A DNA stretch of 59,893 bases from Clostridia bacterium (GCA_017451485.1 JAFTOG010000007.1:1-59893); one strand, 5' to 3'; numbered from the stretch's first letter, positions 16,134 to 24,637 are shown. Notes: generated by a model not told the origin, from the letters alone. A program made the numbers and translations.

Positions 16134-16292
16134 AGTTTTGGCATAGGTGCCATATCGTAAATATCGTGAGTATCGCCTTGTGAAGTGTTGCACCAGATTT
16201 GCACCAAAATCACACCAACATTCAACGCCTATTAGGCTTGATAAATTGGAATTTATTAAGCTGTTTTATGTAATATTGAGAACCGAAGCAAA

Positions 16293-17690
16293 TTATTTTT
16301 CAAGATCTCCGTCAGTGCAATGGACGATAAAATCACCGGATCCATAGCACCAATTATATTGTTTGTTTCCCCAAGCTCCATATATTCCGTCAACTGATTT
16401 CCATTCATTCTTGTTTCCGCCAAAATTGATATCTGAAAGCGATGTACAAACACCAAAAGCTCCATGACCAATTTCCTTTACAGAGTTTGGAATATAAACA
16501 CTTTTAAGGGAAGTACATCCTAAAAATGTGTTAAAATCAATTTTCTCTATCCCGTTTGGGATGGAAACAGATTCAAGTGATTTACAATCCTCAAACATTG
16601 CATAGGGCAATTCCACTAATCCACTTGGAAGATAGATCTCTTTAAGACTTGAACATTCAGAAAATGCATATCCTCCTATCTCGGTAACACTTTCGGGAAT
16701 TTCCAATTTCTCAAGAGATGAGCATCTAATAAATGCACCGTAATCAATTTTTGTTATTTTATTGTGAAGTGAAAGCTCCTTAAGTGAGGTGCAACCTTCA
16801 AATTGACGCATCAAAATTTTCGTCACTCCACTCGGAATGTTTATGTTTTCCAAAGCGGAGCAATGATAAAATGCATATTCGCCGATTACACCAACGCTGT
16901 CGGGAATGGAAATGCTCTTAATTTTTGAGTTCCCCGCAAAAGCATATCCACTTATTGTTTTAACCCCTTCGGGAATTATATAGCTCTCACACTCGTTTTT
17001 GGGTGCATATTGAATGAGTGTTTTCTTATCCTTACTGTAAAGAATTCCATCAATAGATACAAAATTCTTATTTTCTTCGGCAATTTTTATTTCTTCAAGA
17101 TTTTCCATCATGGAAAATGCGTAATCGCCAATAAATTCTATCCCTTCGGGTAAAGTTACTTCAGCAATTGAATTACAACCAAAGAAAGCGAATGCATCAA
17201 TTTTTGTAATTCCATTATGGAAGCTTATAGATTCTAATTCCTTACACCCATAAAAAAGTGATCTATTAATCTGCGTTAAACCCGAGGGAATTTCAATGCT
17301 CCCCAGAGATTCACACAATGAAAATGCACCTGCTCCAATCTCAGTCACAGTTGAAGGAATGTTGATTGTTTCAAGAAAAATGCATTCTTGAAATGCGGCA
17401 TTTCCAATTTTAGTAAGGTTTGCTTCTATCTGAACACTTTTTATTTTAGAATCATTATGTAATGGTCCACTTTTGTGGCAACAGGCGTAATCTCCAATTT
17501 CAAGTACCGGCTTTCCGTTGTAATATTCGGGAATAACAAGATTTTCAACATTCGCCCCAACATAAGATAAAATATAATATGTTCCGTCATCGGAAAGAGT
17601 ATATTCTATTTTATCTTTATCAACATTCCTACATCCTGAAACTGTTAAAATCATCAAGAAGAAAAGAATTATATAAGTTATCTTTTTCAT
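16293..17690 (-). CDS. BspA-type leucine-rich-repeat lipoprotein
   Basis: This 465-residue protein starts with a lipoprotein signal peptide (MKKITYIILFFLMILTVSGC; lipidated Cys20) and continues as a run of 23-residue repeats of the BspA/LRR_5 type, for example SVTEIGGYAFSECSSLKEI, roughly fourteen in number. A region without repeats near residues 210-245 contains IDGILYSKDKKTLIQYAP, a recurring insertion in this family. Such proteins are anchored outside the membrane and bind surfaces or host proteins, though the partner is unknown here. GGAGGGG precedes the ATG. The gene is bracketed by the two copies of the array/terminator module described in the findings. A larger relative lies at 37069-40122. 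Confidence 0.87.
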   Translation of the reverse strand: MKKITYIILFFLMILTVSGCRNVDKDKIEYTLSDDGTYYILSYVGANVENLVIPEYYNGKPVLEIGDYACCHKSGPLHNDSKIKSVQIEANLTKIGNAAFQECIFLETINIPSTVTEIGAGAFSLCESLGSIEIPSGLTQINRSLFYGCKELESISFHNGITKIDAFAFFGCNSIAEVTLPEGIEFIGDYAFSMMENLEEIKIAEENKNFVSIDGILYSKDKKTLIQYAPKNECESYIIPEGVKTISGYAFAGNSKIKSISIPDSVGVIGEYAFYHCSALENINIPSGVTKILMRQFEGCTSLKELSLHNKITKIDYGAFIRCSSLEKLEIPESVTEIGGYAFSECSSLKEIYLPSGLVELPYAMFEDCKSLESVSIPNGIEKIDFNTFLGCTSLKSVYIPNSVKEIGHGAFGVCTSLSDINFGGNKNEWKSVDGIYGAWGNKQYNWCYGSGDFIVHCTDGDLEK

Positions 17691-17732
17691 AAAAATACCC
17701 CTCCGTCAAATTCAAGTTTATAGATTAGTTAG

Positions 17733-17761
17733 ATTATACCATAAAAACGGCAAAAAGTAAA
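17733..17761 (-). promoter_or_regulatory. Promoter of the leucine-rich lipoprotein gene (module B)
   Basis: TTTACT (17756-17761) and TATAAT (17733-17738) are spaced 17 bases apart on the minus strand. About 18 bases around the -10 box are identical to the promoter at 15903-15931. Confidence 0.65.
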
Positions 17762-17778
17762 TAGAACGGCAACTGAAA

Positions 17779-17953
17779 GTGAAATATTCGGCTTTCGCCG
17801 AATGTGAAATAATTCCCTTGCGGAAATTGTGAAATATCTCACTTCGTTCGATGTGAAATGAAATTCGCCCTTCACATTTGCGAAGCAAATATTTCACAGC
17901 GTAGCTATTTCACATGACGAAGTCATATTCCACTCGCCGAAGGCGAATTTCGT
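17779..17953. repeat. Palindrome array 2 (linker GTGAAAT, then ATTTCAC)
   Basis: Linkers GTGAAAT occur at 17779-17785, 17804-17810, 17829-17835 and 17853-17859; the reverse complement ATTTCAC occurs at 17891-17897 and 17907-17913, with variants at 17927-17933 and 17947-17953. Between them sit different palindromes: 17786-17803 (7-bp stem), 17811-17828 (imperfect), 17836-17852 (weak), 17876-17890, 17898-17906, 17914-17926 and 17934-17946. A half-unit GAAATTCGCC (about 17858-17868) is the reverse complement of the end of the last unit. Confidence 0.8.
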
Positions 17954-17957
17954 TGCA

Positions 17958-18055
17958 CCTCAGTTCATCCAAGAGATAACAAAAAATGCCCTGCCGTAGC
18001 AGAGCATTTTTTAAGTTTCGACCAAAGATCGAAATTATCTCTTGGAGAACTGAGG
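17958..18055 (-). terminator. rpsI terminator element, copy B, built from the rpsI 3' end
   Basis: The right arm (18035-18055) is the last seven codons of rpsI including the stop. The left arm (17958-17979) is its reverse complement with one extra base. They enclose a terminator hairpin with stem AATGC-CTGC/GCAG-GCATT and T tract (17980-18012) and a TTTCGA/TCGAAA hairpin (18016-18034). Confidence 0.8.
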
Positions 18056-18436
18056 AGCACGACGAGCACCCTTGAGTCCGTACTTCTTTCTTTCCTTCAT
18101 TCTGGGGTCACGAGTGAGAAGACCTGCAGCCTTAAGGGGAGCACGGTAGGTTTCGTCAGCGAGGAGCAATGCTCTTGCGATACCGTGACGGATAGCACCT
18201 GCCTGACCGGAGATACCACCACCTGTTACATTAGCAACGATATCGAACTTGCCAACATTACCTGTAATGTCGAGGGGCTGATTGATGATGAGCTTAAGAG
18301 TTTCAAGACCGAAGTAATCGTCAACATCTCTACCGTTAATGGTAATTACGCCTGTACCGGGATAAAGACGAACTCTTGCTACGGATGACTTTCTTCTACC
18401 TGTGCCGTAGAAATAGGGCTTTGCACTTGTATACAT
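18035..18436 (-). CDS. rpsI: 30S ribosomal protein S9
   Basis: The 133-residue protein has the S9 signature [20 protein letters not shown] near the start, [20 protein letters not shown] (about 73-92) and the conserved C-terminal end RRAPQFSKR, whose tail reaches the ribosomal P site. It follows rplM by 22 bases, the usual bacterial L13-S9 operon. AAAGGA lies upstream of the ATG. The stop codon and last six codons form one arm of an inverted repeat with sequence just downstream. Confidence 0.98.
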   Translation of the reverse strand: MYTSAKPYFYGTGRRKSSVARVRLYPGTGVITINGRDVDDYFGLETLKLIINQPLDITGNVGKFDIVANVTGGGISGQAGAIRHGIARALLLADETYRAPLKAAGLLTRDPRMKERKKYGLKGARRAPQFSKR

Positions 18437-18458
18437 AATTCTTCAATATCCTTTCCTA

Positions 18459-18887
18459 TTATTTTACTTCTACGCTAATGGGCTTCTGAGCCTGCTGAGC
18501 ATGCTCTGCACCTGCGTATACCTTGAGTCTTGTGATAGACTTGTCGCCGATCTTGTTGTGGGGAAGCATACCCTTAACTGCGAGCTGCATAGCAAGCTCG
18601 GGCTTTGTAGCCATAAGAGTCTTGTACTGTACTTCCTTAAGACCACCGATGTAGCCGGAGTGACGACGGTAGTACTTCTGCTCAAGCTTCTTACCTGTAA
18701 GAACAGCCTTACCTGCGTTTACAATGATTACGAATTCACCACAGTCAGCGTGGGGTGTGAACTCGGGACGGTGCTTACCTCTCAAAATGTTAGCAGCAAC
18801 AACTGCTGTCTTACCAAGAGGCTTATTTGCAGCGTCAATAACATACCATTTGCGTTCAATGGTGTTGTTTGCCATAAATGTAGACAT
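18459..18887 (-). CDS. rplM: 50S ribosomal protein L13
   Basis: This 142-residue protein has the L13 hallmarks [43 protein letters not shown] and [20 protein letters not shown]. It binds 23S rRNA early in 50S assembly. I chose the ATG at 18887 because GGAGGAAA lies directly upstream and 142 residues is the typical length; the longer reading frame adds 15 residues unlike L13. It heads the rplM-rpsI operon behind a near-consensus promoter. Confidence 0.98.
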   Translation of the reverse strand: MSTFMANNTIERKWYVIDAANKPLGKTAVVAANILRGKHRPEFTPHADCGEFVIIVNAGKAVLTGKKLEQKYYRRHSGYIGGLKEVQYKTLMATKPELAMQLAVKGMLPHNKIGDKSITRLKVYAGAEHAQQAQKPISVEVK

Positions 18888-18954
18888 TTTAATTTCCTCC
18901 AATAAGTTTAGATATGTGGCTTTGTGATTCATACCACTTTTTTAATGCTCAACC

Positions 18955-18983
18955 ATTATATCACGCACCTCTCAGTCTGTCAA
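18955..18983 (-). promoter_or_regulatory. Promoter of rplM-rpsI
   Basis: Consensus TTGACA (18978-18983) and TATAAT (18955-18960) with a 17-base spacer on the minus strand. The transcript would have a leader of about 60 bases containing a small GTGG/CCAC hairpin. Confidence 0.9.
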
Positions 18984-19104
18984 GGGCTTTTTTGAAATTT
19001 TTTTGTGCATTTTGATAATTTGGTATGCGTTCTCATTATATCTCTTGTTTTCTCTTTTTATCTCTCTTTTTCTCAATAAAAATTTTTGCAAAAAATTATA
19101 AAAA

Positions 19105-19129
19105 ACCGCCTCTCAAAAAGAGAAGCGGT
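19105..19129 (-). terminator. Terminator downstream of the folate cyclo-ligase operon
   Basis: Stem ACCGC-TCTC/GAGA-GCGGT with an AAAAA loop. On the minus strand it is followed by a run of T residues. Confidence 0.75.
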
Positions 19130-19158
19130 ATATCCTTTATATTAACTATTGAAGATAA

Positions 19159-19767
19159 TTAAAATCTGTTACTACTCTTATCAACCTTAATGCATTTAGC
19201 TCCGTTTTCTGTAAGCAGAATATCGCAGTGGCAATCGTATTTTCCCTTAGGCAGGGATTTTACAACAAAATCGTTATAGATTATACCGATAGTACAGCCT
19301 CCGAATTTATGCATAAACTTATCGTAATAACCCTTACCGTATCCAAGGCGATAGCCATATACATCGAAGGTAAGACCGGGGACATAGCATACAGCAACAC
19401 GCTTGTCATTTTCGGGGTCGTATACTGGGGCATCCTCGCCGGGCTCCTTTATACCGTATGCACCTGTTTCAAGCTGGTCAAGAGAGGTTACAAAATGAAA
19501 TTTCATAGTTCTGTCTTCCTTATTACATTTGGGAAATGCAATGGCTTTTCCCTTTTCAAGGGCTGCCTTGGCAATAGGAAGAACATCAATTTCTGATTTA
19601 ATAGGAGAGTAGAGCAGGATTACTTCAGCATGACGGAAGCTTATAAGCTCCTTTGCAGTCTGACAAATTTTTCTGCTTTTTTCAGCTCGCACAGCCTCCG
19701 AAAGTGCATCACGCTTTTCAGAAAACTCGTGTCTTATCTCGTCCTTAATAATTTTAATAGGCGTCAA
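19159..19767 (-). CDS. 5-formyltetrahydrofolate cyclo-ligase
   Basis: This 202-residue cytoplasmic enzyme converts 5-formyl-tetrahydrofolate to 5,10-methenyl-tetrahydrofolate with ATP. It shows IAFPKC, the substrate-binding PGLTFDVYGYRLGYGKGYYDKF motif (split here as PGLTFD and LGYGKGYYDKF) and DILLTENG near the C-terminus. The start is a TTG with a strong AAAGGAGG eight bases upstream. It is the last gene of a run that starts with the SpoIIIE translocase and continues through the kinase and DJ-1 genes, all on the minus strand with short gaps. The family is usually named ygfA or fau. Confidence 0.92.
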   Translation of the reverse strand: MTPIKIIKDEIRHEFSEKRDALSEAVRAEKSRKICQTAKELISFRHAEVILLYSPIKSEIDVLPIAKAALEKGKAIAFPKCNKEDRTMKFHFVTSLDQLETGAYGIKEPGEDAPVYDPENDKRVAVCYVPGLTFDVYGYRLGYGKGYYDKFMHKFGGCTIGIIYNDFVVKSLPKGKYDCHCDILLTENGAKCIKVDKSSNRF

Positions 19768-19781
19768 GCCGGTATCCTCCT

Positions 19782-20324
19782 TTACTTAAGTATAATTGCT
19801 TTTTTTATTTCCTGAGCTTTGTCCTCACCCTTAAGAGCTTCAAGTATGGCAAGGGCAAAATCGTGAGCACTGCCCATGGCTCTTCCTGTTATTATATTAC
19901 CGTCACGGACAACACCGGCGTCAACCACCGTAGCTCCGTCAAGATACTTTTCAAAACCCGGGAAGCAGGTAGCCTTTTTACCTTTAAGAAGCCCTCTCTT
20001 ACCGAGGATAAAGGGAGCTGCACATATAGCACAGATATATTTTCCGTTTTCCTTGGCTATGGATATATATCTGTTTACGCTTTCATCGTTGTCAAGGTTT
20101 GTAGAGCCGGGCATTCCACCTGGCAAAATAATCATATCAAAGCCGTTATCAAAGGGGAGCTCATCTGTGGTTATATCGCATATAACTGGGATACCGTGGG
20201 AGCCTAAGGCAGTTTTTGAAGAAACACCTACAGTTTTTATATCCACCATAGCTCTTCTTAATACATCAAGAGTGTAAAGTGCCTCAATTTCCTCAAATCC
20301 GTTAGCCAAAAACATATATACCAT
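19782..20324 (-). CDS. DJ-1/PfpI (YajL/ThiJ-like) family protein
   Basis: A 180-residue protein of the DJ-1 family: LANGFEEIEALYTLDVLRR with the conserved Glu, FDMIILPGGMPGSTNL, the nucleophile Cys in YICAICAAPFIL, and GSAHDFALAILEAL. Family members act as glyoxalases or deglycase-like stress-protection enzymes in the cytoplasm; the exact reaction here is inferred only from similarity. GGGAGGATTATGAT precedes the ATG. It sits 14 bases upstream of the folate cyclo-ligase start and 32 bases downstream of the kinase, consistent with co-transcription. Confidence 0.9.
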   Translation of the reverse strand: MVYMFLANGFEEIEALYTLDVLRRAMVDIKTVGVSSKTALGSHGIPVICDITTDELPFDNGFDMIILPGGMPGSTNLDNDESVNRYISIAKENGKYICAICAAPFILGKRGLLKGKKATCFPGFEKYLDGATVVDAGVVRDGNIITGRAMGSAHDFALAILEALKGEDKAQEIKKAIILK

Positions 20325-20356
20325 ATCATAATCCTCCCTTATTTTTCTTCAGATAT

Positions 20357-21025
20357 TTAATTCTGCTTGTCAAAAAGCCTTGAATATATTTCCTCTGCTA
20401 CATCCTCACGGGTACGCATTTTTCCATTCTTACAACAGCTTATCTGTATCCAGTTAAGCGATTTGCTCGAATAAAGTGCTGCATCATAGCATTTGAACAT
20501 ATATTCCTTATCCCCCTCGTGGATATCTATTTTTCGTCCTGTTTCCTCACTTCTTGATTTAACCAGGGAAAGGGAAACCTCGGGGTGTACCTCTAAATAA
20601 ACGGTAGCATCCGGCTCAGGCAATCCAAGCTTGGAAAACTCAAAATCCCAGAGCCATTTAAGAAAGTCCTCCCACTGCTCATAGGGAAGCTTAGAAAGCT
20701 GATGAACAGCGTTTGCCGAGGTGTATCTGTTTGCGATAACATATGTGTCAGGGTCGTTAATGTCCTTTATCCAATCTGTTTTATAGCTTATATATCTGTC
20801 CGATGCAAAAAACATAGAAGCCACATAAGCATTTGTATCAGAGGGATTTTTACCAAGCTTACCGTCAAGGTACATTCTGGCAAACAGAGAAGAGTCGTTT
20901 TCATACATTGGAAAGGAGAGGACACGAACCTTTTTGTTTTCCTTTTTAAGTCTTTCGACAAGGATATCCGTCTGTGTACCCTTTCCTGAGCCGTCAAGGC
21001 CGTCAATAGCTATAAATTTTCCCAT
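20357..21025 (-). CDS. Thymidylate kinase-like nucleoside monophosphate kinase
   Basis: This 222-residue P-loop kinase has FIAIDGLDGSGKGTQTDIL (Walker A GLDGSGKG), VIANRYTSANAVHQ at the place of the DRY substrate motif, and a LID-like stretch KSRSEETGRKIDIHE. It should phosphorylate dTMP or a related deoxynucleotide with ATP. NRY replaces the usual DRY, and the insertion DWIKDINDPDTY is unusual, so it may be a divergent thymidylate kinase rather than the main cellular one. An AAAGGTG site precedes the ATG, 10 bases after spoIIIE ends. Confidence 0.82.
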   Translation of the reverse strand: MGKFIAIDGLDGSGKGTQTDILVERLKKENKKVRVLSFPMYENDSSLFARMYLDGKLGKNPSDTNAYVASMFFASDRYISYKTDWIKDINDPDTYVIANRYTSANAVHQLSKLPYEQWEDFLKWLWDFEFSKLGLPEPDATVYLEVHPEVSLSLVKSRSEETGRKIDIHEGDKEYMFKCYDAALYSSKSLNWIQISCCKNGKMRTREDVAEEIYSRLFDKQN

Positions 21026-21035
21026 TTTACACCTT

Positions 21036-24000
21036 TTAATCTTCGTTTCTCATTCTTAATTCCATAAATTCCTCCTTGGAGATAAGGACCTCTCTTGGCT
21101 TGGAGCCGTTTTGCTCACCGATATAGCCCATTGCTTCCATCTGGTCAATTATACGGGCAGCACGCTGGAAGCCGAGATTAAGCTTTCTCTGTAAGAAGGA
21201 TGAGGATATTTTTTTCATTTCAACAGCGATTTCAAGTGCAGCGTAGAACTTTTCGTCAAGGTCACTGTCGCCACCCTCTCCACCGTGGTCATTATCGGCA
21301 TTTTTATCTGCCTTAGCAAGCTTGGATGTATTTGCTTCTATCTGGTTTACTACATCCTCGTCATAATTTTCGCTTGAGTGCTCTTTAATAAAGTCAACAA
21401 CAGCCTTTCGTTCATCCTCTGAAATAAATGCACCCTGAACACGGATGGGCTTGAGAGCACCAACGGGCTTGAGAAGCATATCTCCACGGCTAACAAGCTT
21501 TTCTGCACCGACCTCATCAAGAATGGTTCTGGAGTCGACCTGAGCAGGAACACGGAATGCGATACGGGATGGAATATTTGCCTTGATTACACCGGTAATA
21601 ACATCAACAGATGGACGCTGAGTACCGATAACAACATGGATACCGGCAGCTCTTGCTTTCTGTGTGAGACGAATAATATGCTCGTCTATTTCGGGCACCT
21701 GCATTTTTAAGTCATAAAGCTCATCAATAACGATAACAATACGGGAAATTTTATCTGCGGAGATAATACCTCTGTCAACTCGGTCATTATACTCACCGAT
21801 ATCACGGACACCGGTTGCCTCAAGAAGCTCAAAGCGTCTTTCCATTTCGGCAACAGCCCATTGAAGTGTACCGATTGATTTCTTAGCCTCACATACCACA
21901 GGGACAAGCAAGTGGGGAAGACCGTTAAATACAGAGAATTCAACTCTCTTAGGGTCAATAAGGATAAGACGGAGGTCTTGAGGAGATGCTTTATAAAGAA
22001 GGCTGACAAGCAAGGAGTTAATGCATACGGATTTACCCATACCTGTAGCACCGGCTACAAGTAAATGAGGCATCTTTGCGATATCAATATATACATTCTC
22101 ACCTGATATGCTCTTACCGACAGCACAGGTAGCTACGCTCTTTGCTTCCTTGAATTTAGGATCCTCAAGAAGGCTACGGATGAATACAGTGCTTGTAATT
22201 CTGTTAGGAACCTCAATACCGACAGCACTCTTGCCGGGAATAGGGCACTCAATACGGATACCCTCGGCAGCCAGATTAAGTGCAATGTCATCAACAAGAT
22301 TAGCAATAGAACGAACACGGACACCTGCCTCGGGTACAAGCTCATATCTTGTTACGGTAGGACCTCTTTGTACATCTACAATTCTTGTCTTGGCATTGAA
22401 GCTGCAAAGGGTTTCAACTATAATTCTTGCATTCTGCTCCAGCTCCTCCCGTTCCTCTGCACTCGTTTCGTTTTGGAAGCGTTTTTCAAAAAGGTCTATG
22501 GGAGGGAACACATATTTTCTTTTCGGTTTTTCAACAGGGGGTGGTGGAGCTACAGGAGTAGGAGGAGCAGACCTTACAGGCTTTGCAGTAACCTTAAGCT
22601 CGTCCTCTCTCGCATGACCGTTGATCTGCTTATATGCAGTGTCAGAAAGAAAATCTGACAGAGTAGCGTCCTTATTTTCCTCACGGAAGATAGCCTTATC
22701 AAGGTCGTCATCCATGGTGTCTTCATACTCGTCGTAGTCATTATCACGGTTATAGTCATCGTAAACGGGAGTAGAAGCTCTATGCTCCTCATAAACAGTA
22801 GCAGGGGAGCTGTATGAACGGTGAGAGGGCTCTGAGCTCCTTGATTCATATACGGGTCTTTCCGGCTCGTACATGGGCTTTTGCTCCTCGAACACGGGTC
22901 TTTCCGGCTCGTACATGGGCTTTTGCTCCTCAAACACCGGTCTTTCCGGCTCATATGGACGGTGTGGCTCGTATTCCTTTTCAGCCCTTGCAGACTGCTG
23001 GTACTGCATTTCGTGTACTGTAAACTCCTCGGTCATAACGGGACCATCAACCTTAAAGTCGCTGGTAGTAAAGTCGTCCTTTACTGAATAAGCAGGCTTT
23101 CTTTCGGGCTCAACGTTATGGGAATCCTTAACGGGAGAACGGGATGGCTCGTAGCGGGAGCTTATAATAGGAGAGTCTGCCTTTTTTTGTGAGTTATATG
23201 GAGATGTAAGCTCAAATTCACTGGCAGGAGACTGAGTTTTTGATTCATAAAGGGAGGATGGGCGTCTTGTGTCGGGGCGGCTTTCAGAAACATTGGAACG
23301 GTTTATATGGAGCTCCTCGGTTTTTGATTCGGTCTCAATGGACGGAATATCAAGGCTTTCTATGGTGCTTGTTGTAAAGCTGTTATCGTCCTCATCGTCA
23401 AACACATTAAATTTTCTGTGCTTAAGTGATGCTGAAATACGCTTTCTTTCCTTTTCCCTTGCAATAGCCTCGTTTTTCTTTATTCTTCTGTCACTCATCA
23501 TTCTCTTTGCTACAGATGCAGGTGTAACATTAAACATCTGAAGCATCATAAGGAAGAGAATAAGACACATTATCGCAATGGAGCCAATGGTACCTACAAC
23601 ACTTAGGAGAAGAGTGGAGATGATGCCACCTATAGCACCTCCACCGATGCCCTCCTGTCCAAAGGCATAAAGAGACTTAAGTGTGTATATATTGATAGCC
23701 TCATTTCCGGAGACAACAGTAATCATATGCTGGAGAGCCGATACTGAAATAATTGTAACAAGGGTGCAGATAACACGCCTTCTGCAAATACCTCTGTTTA
23801 CATCGTGATACCACATAAGAGAGTGGAACAGCATAAATATAGCTATAAAGTAAGTAGCGAAATTTGAAAACAAGCCGTATAGCACGCCGGATATACCTCG
23901 GCCCACAGCACCGGCTATGCCCGCAATGGAGAATAATGATATAACAAAGCACACGGCAAGAATATAAGGCATAAGCTTATTCATAAAAGCAATAAGCATC

Positions 24001-24068
24001 TTTCCCTTACCGGGCTTTTTCGGTTCTCTTTTTTTCTTTGTGTTAGTAACAACAGGTGATTTCCTCAT
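21036..24068 (-). CDS. FtsK/SpoIIIE-family DNA translocase
   Basis: This 1010-residue membrane-anchored translocase pumps DNA through the division or sporulation septum. Four transmembrane segments lie in residues about 20-175. A long acidic, proline-rich linker (about 190-500) contains perfect 14-residue repeats YEPERPVFEEQKPM. The motor follows: Walker A GATGMGKSVC, LILIDPKRVEF, Walker B IVIVIDELYDL, and TQRPSVDVITGVIKANIPSRIAF. A C-terminal winged-helix gamma domain (LGFQRAARIIDQMEAMGYIG) should read polar KOPS-like DNA signals. The start at 24068 is supported by AAGGAA; the longer frame adds a doubtful hydrophobic tail. The Walker variations GMGK and DELYDL differ from the common GSGK and DELADL. 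Confidence 0.93.
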   Translation of the reverse strand: MRKSPVVTNTKKKREPKKPGKGKMLIAFMNKLMPYILAVCFVISLFSIAGIAGAVGRGISGVLYGLFSNFATYFIAIFMLFHSLMWYHDVNRGICRRRVICTLVTIISVSALQHMITVVSGNEAINIYTLKSLYAFGQEGIGGGAIGGIISTLLLSVVGTIGSIAIMCLILFLMMLQMFNVTPASVAKRMMSDRRIKKNEAIAREKERKRISASLKHRKFNVFDDEDDNSFTTSTIESLDIPSIETESKTEELHINRSNVSESRPDTRRPSSLYESKTQSPASEFELTSPYNSQKKADSPIISSRYEPSRSPVKDSHNVEPERKPAYSVKDDFTTSDFKVDGPVMTEEFTVHEMQYQQSARAEKEYEPHRPYEPERPVFEEQKPMYEPERPVFEEQKPMYEPERPVYESRSSEPSHRSYSSPATVYEEHRASTPVYDDYNRDNDYDEYEDTMDDDLDKAIFREENKDATLSDFLSDTAYKQINGHAREDELKVTAKPVRSAPPTPVAPPPPVEKPKRKYVFPPIDLFEKRFQNETSAEEREELEQNARIIVETLCSFNAKTRIVDVQRGPTVTRYELVPEAGVRVRSIANLVDDIALNLAAEGIRIECPIPGKSAVGIEVPNRITSTVFIRSLLEDPKFKEAKSVATCAVGKSISGENVYIDIAKMPHLLVAGATGMGKSVCINSLLVSLLYKASPQDLRLILIDPKRVEFSVFNGLPHLLVPVVCEAKKSIGTLQWAVAEMERRFELLEATGVRDIGEYNDRVDRGIISADKISRIVIVIDELYDLKMQVPEIDEHIIRLTQKARAAGIHVVIGTQRPSVDVITGVIKANIPSRIAFRVPAQVDSRTILDEVGAEKLVSRGDMLLKPVGALKPIRVQGAFISEDERKAVVDFIKEHSSENYDEDVVNQIEANTSKLAKADKNADNDHGGEGGDSDLDEKFYAALEIAVEMKKISSSFLQRKLNLGFQRAARIIDQMEAMGYIGEQNGSKPREVLISKEEFMELRMRNED
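22862..22960. repeat. In-frame 42-bp tandem repeat in the translocase linker
   Basis: Two and a half copies of a 42-base unit encode YEPERPVFEEQKPM within the disordered linker. Copies are nearly identical in DNA, indicating recent expansion or slippage; the number may vary between strains. Confidence 0.8.
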
Positions 24069-24217
24069 TTTACATTCCTTTCTTGGGTCCTGTATCGTAA
24101 ACGCCCATTGGGCAGTTAAAAACAGATAAAAAACGATTTGGATAAATATAAACATTATATTACATAATATATAATAACAGAAAAAAGATAAAAAAACAAT
24201 AGGAAAATAATAAAACT

Positions 24218-24637
24218 GTGAAAAATATTAATATGGAAAACAAAACAGCCAAACGGATAAATGGCTGGAAAAAATGGGTTATAATAGCAATTTTGTCTAT
24301 TTTGGCAGGGTGTATAAACGGTTTTGTCGGTACAGGTGGAGGAATTGTTATTGTTTATATGCTTTTATTTCTTGACGGTGGGGGAGAGGACGGTACAAAA
24401 AACGCCTTTGCAAAAACTCTTGTTGCCGTGATACCTATGTCCTTTGTTGCATTTCTTGTATATCTTAAGAACGGGAATGTGGATACTGAGCTTATGGGAA
24501 GGGTGTTTATTCCTGCTACTCTTGGAGGAATAGCAGGTGCCTGCCTTATGTACAGGATAGATAAAAAATGGCTCACCCTGATCTTTTCATCACTTGTGAT
24601 TTACTCCGGTGTGACGCTTATAACGAGAGCACTATGA
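24218..24637 (+). CDS. TauE/SafE-like permease, N-terminal half
   Basis: This 139-residue protein has four hydrophobic segments and the N-terminal TauE/SafE signature AGCINGFVGTGGGIVIVYMLL, matching the first half of sulfite exporter/anion permeases. The following gene encodes the second half, and the two overlap by the sequence ATGA. Split two-protein TauE transporters are found in some Firmicutes and probably assemble into one complex; the anion is unknown. The GTG start at 24218 is the longest; an ATG at 24233 is an alternative. The gene is divergent from spoIIIE. Confidence 0.8.
   Translation: MKNINMENKTAKRINGWKKWVIIAILSILAGCINGFVGTGGGIVIVYMLLFLDGGGEDGTKNAFAKTLVAVIPMSFVAFLVYLKNGNVDTELMGRVFIPATLGGIAGACLMYRIDKKWLTLIFSSLVIYSGVTLITRAL

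Noticed and set aside
16019..16225. 68-residue minus-strand reading frame
   Set aside because: It spans the terminator element and array 3; only a possible recombinase-like fragment within it was kept as a weak finding.
17779..17953. CRISPR array
   Set aside because: The repeated unit is only 7 bases, it inverts halfway, and the intervals are palindromes rather than unique spacers; no cas genes are present.
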